Shown here: positions 60,782 to 64,000 of the stretch, piece after piece | Position numbering within the stretch: the stretch's first letter is position 1 | Layout of the letters: every line of letters starts with the position of its first letter | NCBI GenBank assembly: GCA_020310875.1 | Contig: MU260053.1 | Location: forward strand, 91,001 to 155,000 | Direction of reading: 5' to 3' | DNA length: 64,000 nucleotides | Source of the DNA: Ceratopteris richardii | Lineage: Eukaryota; Streptophyta; Polypodiopsida; Polypodiales; Pteridaceae | Translations under genes and position numbers: made by a program | Notes under the pieces: generated by a model | Database searches by the model: none | The model's input: only the letters and a program-made list of their open reading frames with translations | What the model was told of the DNA's origin: nothing

Positions 60782-60964
60782 GAGAATTACACTGCCCCTA
60801 GAATTGTCTTAGCAGCCTCTGGAGTGGATCACAAGGAGCTGCTATCTGTAGCAGAGCCTTTGCTTTCCACTCTACCAGTTTCAGGGCCGCACACTGAGGA
60901 ACCATATCAGGTGCCAGTTTCCAAGTATGTGGGTGGTGACTGGCGTGGTGTTGCAGATATACCT
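60782..60964 (+). CDS. MPPA: MPP alpha, exon 5
   Basis: The acceptor is TTCCAACAG; 61 codons, phase 0; donor CCT|GTAAGA. ENYTAPRIVLAASGVDHKEL is the signature at the end of the N-terminal M16 half, followed by VAEPLLSTLP and SKYVGGDWRGVADIP. Confidence 0.95.
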
Positions 60965-61116
60965 GTAAGATTTTGTAGGCTACTGCATATTATATTACTT
61001 CTGAGAGATGCTTCAAATATCTCCTATTTATTTGATACATTTTTTTTTTCTTGTTTAGTTATGCACATCAAATGCTTTTATAGACTGATTACTACTTTTT
61101 TGTTTCTTGAGAACAG

Positions 61117-61197
61117 AAATCACATGTTGCTCTTGCCTTTGAAGTGCCTGGTGGCTGGAGGAATGAGAAGGATTCCATCTCTATTACAGTTTTGCAG
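61117..61197 (+). CDS. MPPA: MPP alpha, exon 6
   Basis: It sits between AACAG and CAG|GTTCAC, 27 codons, phase 0. KSHVALAFEVPGGWRNEKDS then ISITVLQ matches the start of the second M16 domain. Confidence 0.95.
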
Positions 61198-61542
61198 GTT
61201 CACTTCCATATTCTATTTATATATGTATTATTGCTCTTCTTGTCAGCACGTTTCCTCAATCATTATGGTCTGGCATGTTTCCAATTTGAATGTCATAAAT
61301 ATCTTTATGGGAATGCTCAATATTATAGCTTTTTTGTTTCTTGATTTTGCTGCAAATGTTTTTGTGGATGCTCGACAAAGGCTGGCACATTTATGTATCA
61401 TATAACACATCTAAAAACAGTCATTAAGTGTAGCTCATATTAACAGGCAGGACTGTGATGTGCTAAGTTGTGATCTTTGGAAGTTCATTTTCACATGGTG
61501 TTTTATTTGTATAAAATGTGATATGAGAACCATCCTTTACAG

Positions 61543-61609
61543 ACACTGCTGGGTGGGGGCGGATCTTTTTCAGCTGGGGGTCCCGGGAAAGGAATGTACT
61601 CTCGTTTGT
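61543..61609 (+). CDS. MPPA: MPP alpha, exon 7 (glycine-rich loop)
   Basis: It encodes [20 protein letters not shown]: the glycine-rich loop that is diagnostic of the alpha subunit and is known to take part in substrate binding and movement into the catalytic chamber. It ends in phase 1 before GTGAGT, completing a Tyr codon with the next exon. Confidence 0.97.
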
Positions 61610-61687
61610 GTGAGTTTCAATGCTTATATAGATTATCCCACTTTGACAGTTTAGCTTTTTCCTATTCTCATACATGTCTCTCTATAG

Positions 61688-61785
61688 ATACAAGGGTTTT
61701 GAACAAATACTCCGAAGTGCAATCTATTGTTGCCTTCAGCAGCATATACAATGATACAGGGCTTTTTGGGCTACATGGATGCTCG
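61688..61785 (+). CDS. MPPA: MPP alpha, exon 8
   Basis: It starts after CTCTATAG and finishes the split codon. It encodes [20 protein letters not shown] then [12 protein letters not shown], the conserved segment after the glycine loop. Phase 0 at its end, with donor TCG|GTAAAG. Confidence 0.95.
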
Positions 61786-61931
61786 GTAAAGGAATCAATC
61801 TTTGATTTGGTGGATCTTAGTTCAAGTATTCTCCTTTGTTGTCAAAGCTGATCATTAGCATCTACTAGGTTCTTGCTTGAGAATGCTTATATATTATAGT
61901 TCGATTAGTCAATTCATAAAATTGGATGCAG

Positions 61932-62001
61932 GATTCTGAATTTGTACCTGATCTGGTTGACATCTTTTGCAAAGAGCTTGTGGAAACTGTTCAAGGAACA
62001 A
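61932..62001 (+). CDS. MPPA: MPP alpha, exon 9 (gene continues past the window)
   Basis: The acceptor is ATGCAG and the donor CAA|GTAAGT (phase 1). DSEFVPDLVDIFCKELVETV then QGT corresponds to the helix before the last ~70-90 residues of the family. Exons 1-9 give about 437 residues, against roughly 500-530 for plant MPP alpha. One or two C-terminal exons are therefore still missing, and none is seen up to 64000. Confidence 0.9.
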
Positions 62002-64000
62002 GTAAGTTGATATTGTTCATTGATTTTTGCAGATTATTATGACATCATTAAATTATGGATACTTAGGTGTTCGTAGATTGTTGTCTTGATATTTTGGACG
62101 ATTAAGTTCTAGATTGTAATTGATGTATGAATTGCTTGATCCAAGGAAATTAATGCATGAAAAATATCTCAAAGGATTTACATTGTGCTCATCGTTATGG
62201 ATAGAGATTGAAATTATTAGGTGTTGATATCATTCAAGAACTACATTGAGCTTGTCAAGACTCGATTGGATGCAAGATTGATTGCATGATATTTTAAATA
62301 TATGGCTGCAAAGTGCGTCACATATATGAAGTTAACGTGGTGAGACTCAAGCCCACAACTTGGGATAATAATCATAAGATCTCTCAAATTGGAACAAATA
62401 GATCACACTACTCAAGTCTCTAGGTACAAATACAGAGCATAAGGCTTAGCAAGATGAGTTATGATATTATAAGGTAAACACAATCTTGAAAAGTTTACAA
62501 GAGATTTTTATGTATGTTTTAATGGCCAACAAGATTAGATCGCAACACTAACTACGCAAAACTATATCACATGACTAGACAAAGGGTTTCAAATTTGCTC
62601 CATGCGAGAAGAGTGAAAGAGAGGGCGCCCTTCATTCACCCCATTGTTGCTTATGGAGCTACAAGGTAAACCTCTTAGGCTTCTTATTCATCCCATGGAT
62701 AATCCAAAGAAAGAGTGTTTTACACCATGTCATATATACTTGAAGTGTAAGTCATCTATCCATCATGATATACTCAATGAGATGATGTGTCTAGAAGGTC
62801 ATGACCAATGACCATAACTTGTGAATGTAGCACGTAGGTGAGCTTTATGCTAACTGAAGTACCCATTGTGCCTTAATCATTTTTATCCTTTTGCTTAAAT
62901 GGGCTTATGAGTCATTGTCCAATGTCAATGGTGACACATTTTTTAGATAATCCTAGCATTGAAGTTCTTTTGCTAGGAAGTCCCACCAAGAAAGATAATG
63001 TATAATGCCACATTTTTTAGATTTTCCTAGCATTGAAGTCCTTTTGCAAGGAAGTCCTCACCCAAGAAGAACAATGTATAATCATGACTTATAGAGCCCC
63101 CTAAGGAGATTGCAAGGATGGCCTAAGATATGAATTTTGGTCACGATTCGTTGTATCACCCATTGTAGTACAATGTGATCCTTTCCAAGCATGCATGACC
63201 CACACGGTGAAAGCATCCTTGATTCGTGATAGTATTTTAATTCTCCCACACATATGTTATAGAAAACACTACAAAGAACTGCTTTTCAAGATCTAATTGT
63301 GCTTCTATGTATAGGGGATTCTCATGACAAAAGGAGCATGGTAAGTTCTGCTCTCACAAACATTGGTATTTATAACCGAAAGTACTTTATGTTATATTTA
63401 CTTGATATCTTGTATGGTTAGTATCTTAATTGGCAACTCACATGACAAAAATAATTCAGATCCTCGAGAGAACTGGGACTTTTTTGAAATTACCTCTGGA
63501 CAATAGAAATGATGCAGTACATGCATGAGAAAGCTCTTTCATTTCATGGATTCTAAAAGCTTGTATGATTGAATTTCAAGACATTAACATTGTAGATGGA
63601 GTCCTTTACAAGGGGGTCTCACTTGTTCTTCCTCTTTTCATTTGTTCAAATTAGTCATCAGTAAATTGAATAGAAATGGGAGCTTATCATTAATTGAAGG
63701 TAGATTTTTGCGGGTTCCTTTTATTTGTTTGTTTTTTAAAGTTCCATTCTATTTATTTATTATTTATAATTAATTAGTTCTGATTTGTTTTTATTATATA
63801 TACGCAAGGCATCATGGCTGAGTTTGCCTTTCACTTTTGGAAGTGAAAGAAAGTCAGCTCGTTGGCTTTATTAGAAGTCTTCACTTAGAAAAACTACATA
63901 TTAAAGCTTGCATTCATTCTAGGGCACTGATGATGTGAGTGGGATATCATAGCTATTTGTCCAATCTATGCATGAGAAAGTTTAAAATCGGATATGTCTT
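62002..64000. other. Long intron of MPP alpha (at least 2 kb)
   Basis: No coding sequence for the MPP-alpha C-terminus or any retroelement domain is recognised. The stretch holds a 74-bp tandem duplication and AT-rich sequence. The other eight introns of this gene are 78-345 bp, so this one is much longer and may contain an unrecognised insertion. Confidence 0.55.
62935..63081. repeat. 74-bp tandem duplication in the MPP-alpha intron
   Basis: CACATTTTTTAGATAATCCT at 62935 recurs as CACATTTTTTAGATTTTCCT at 63009, and both continue with AGCATTGAAGT-CTTTTGC and end near AATGTATAAT. Roughly 85% similar. Confidence 0.8.

Overview
The window is nuclear DNA from a land plant with a large, retrotransposon-rich genome. 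Two host genes support this: a nine-exon mitochondrial processing peptidase alpha subunit (59.5-62.0 kb, running off the right edge) and the last two exons of an N-terminal glutamine amidohydrolase (2.5-2.9 kb). Both have GT-AG introns. The rest is mostly plant-type Ty1/copia and Ty3/gypsy elements. The lineage (fern, lycophyte, gymnosperm or angiosperm) cannot be fixed by reading alone.

Layout: 1-960 copia fragment; 2489-2861 NTAQ1 3' exons, followed by a near-perfect hairpin; 5388-6230 GATA and CATA microsatellites; 6231-9260 copia A with its 5' LTR; 9.4-11.45 kb unassigned; 11455-18090 gypsy 1 (3' half with LTR); 18085-22069 copia B (minus strand, 5' LTR present); 22.07-24.07 kb unassigned with a second hairpin; 24072-30835 gypsy 2; 30835-32020 copia C (minus); 32090-34030 third-ORF relic of gypsy 3 (minus); 34060-47905 gypsy 4, split by element X (35320-43383, minus); 47966-51757 gypsy 5; 51758-54485 copia D; 54757-58345 gypsy 6 (minus) with 5' LTR and a leader full of palindromes; then the MPP-alpha gene.

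The gypsy copies (apart from X) look like one family with an unusual plan. An ordinary gag-protease-RT-RNase H-integrase block is followed by a second retropepsin-like segment downstream of integrase. After that comes a long third reading frame with a helical N-terminal domain, a Pro/Ser/Thr-rich linker and a coiled coil. Element X, a different and better preserved gypsy lineage, also has a coiled-coil third ORF in this position, but its two 443-bp terminal repeats lie in INVERTED orientation. A tRNA-3'-end-like sequence sits inside its left repeat. Gypsy 6 carries about two dozen degenerate palindromes built on TCTATCRTGATAGA in its untranslated leader. All retroelements appear to be fossils with multiple breaks; X has the fewest. 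The two host genes are independent of the retroelements, which sit in their introns and flanks.
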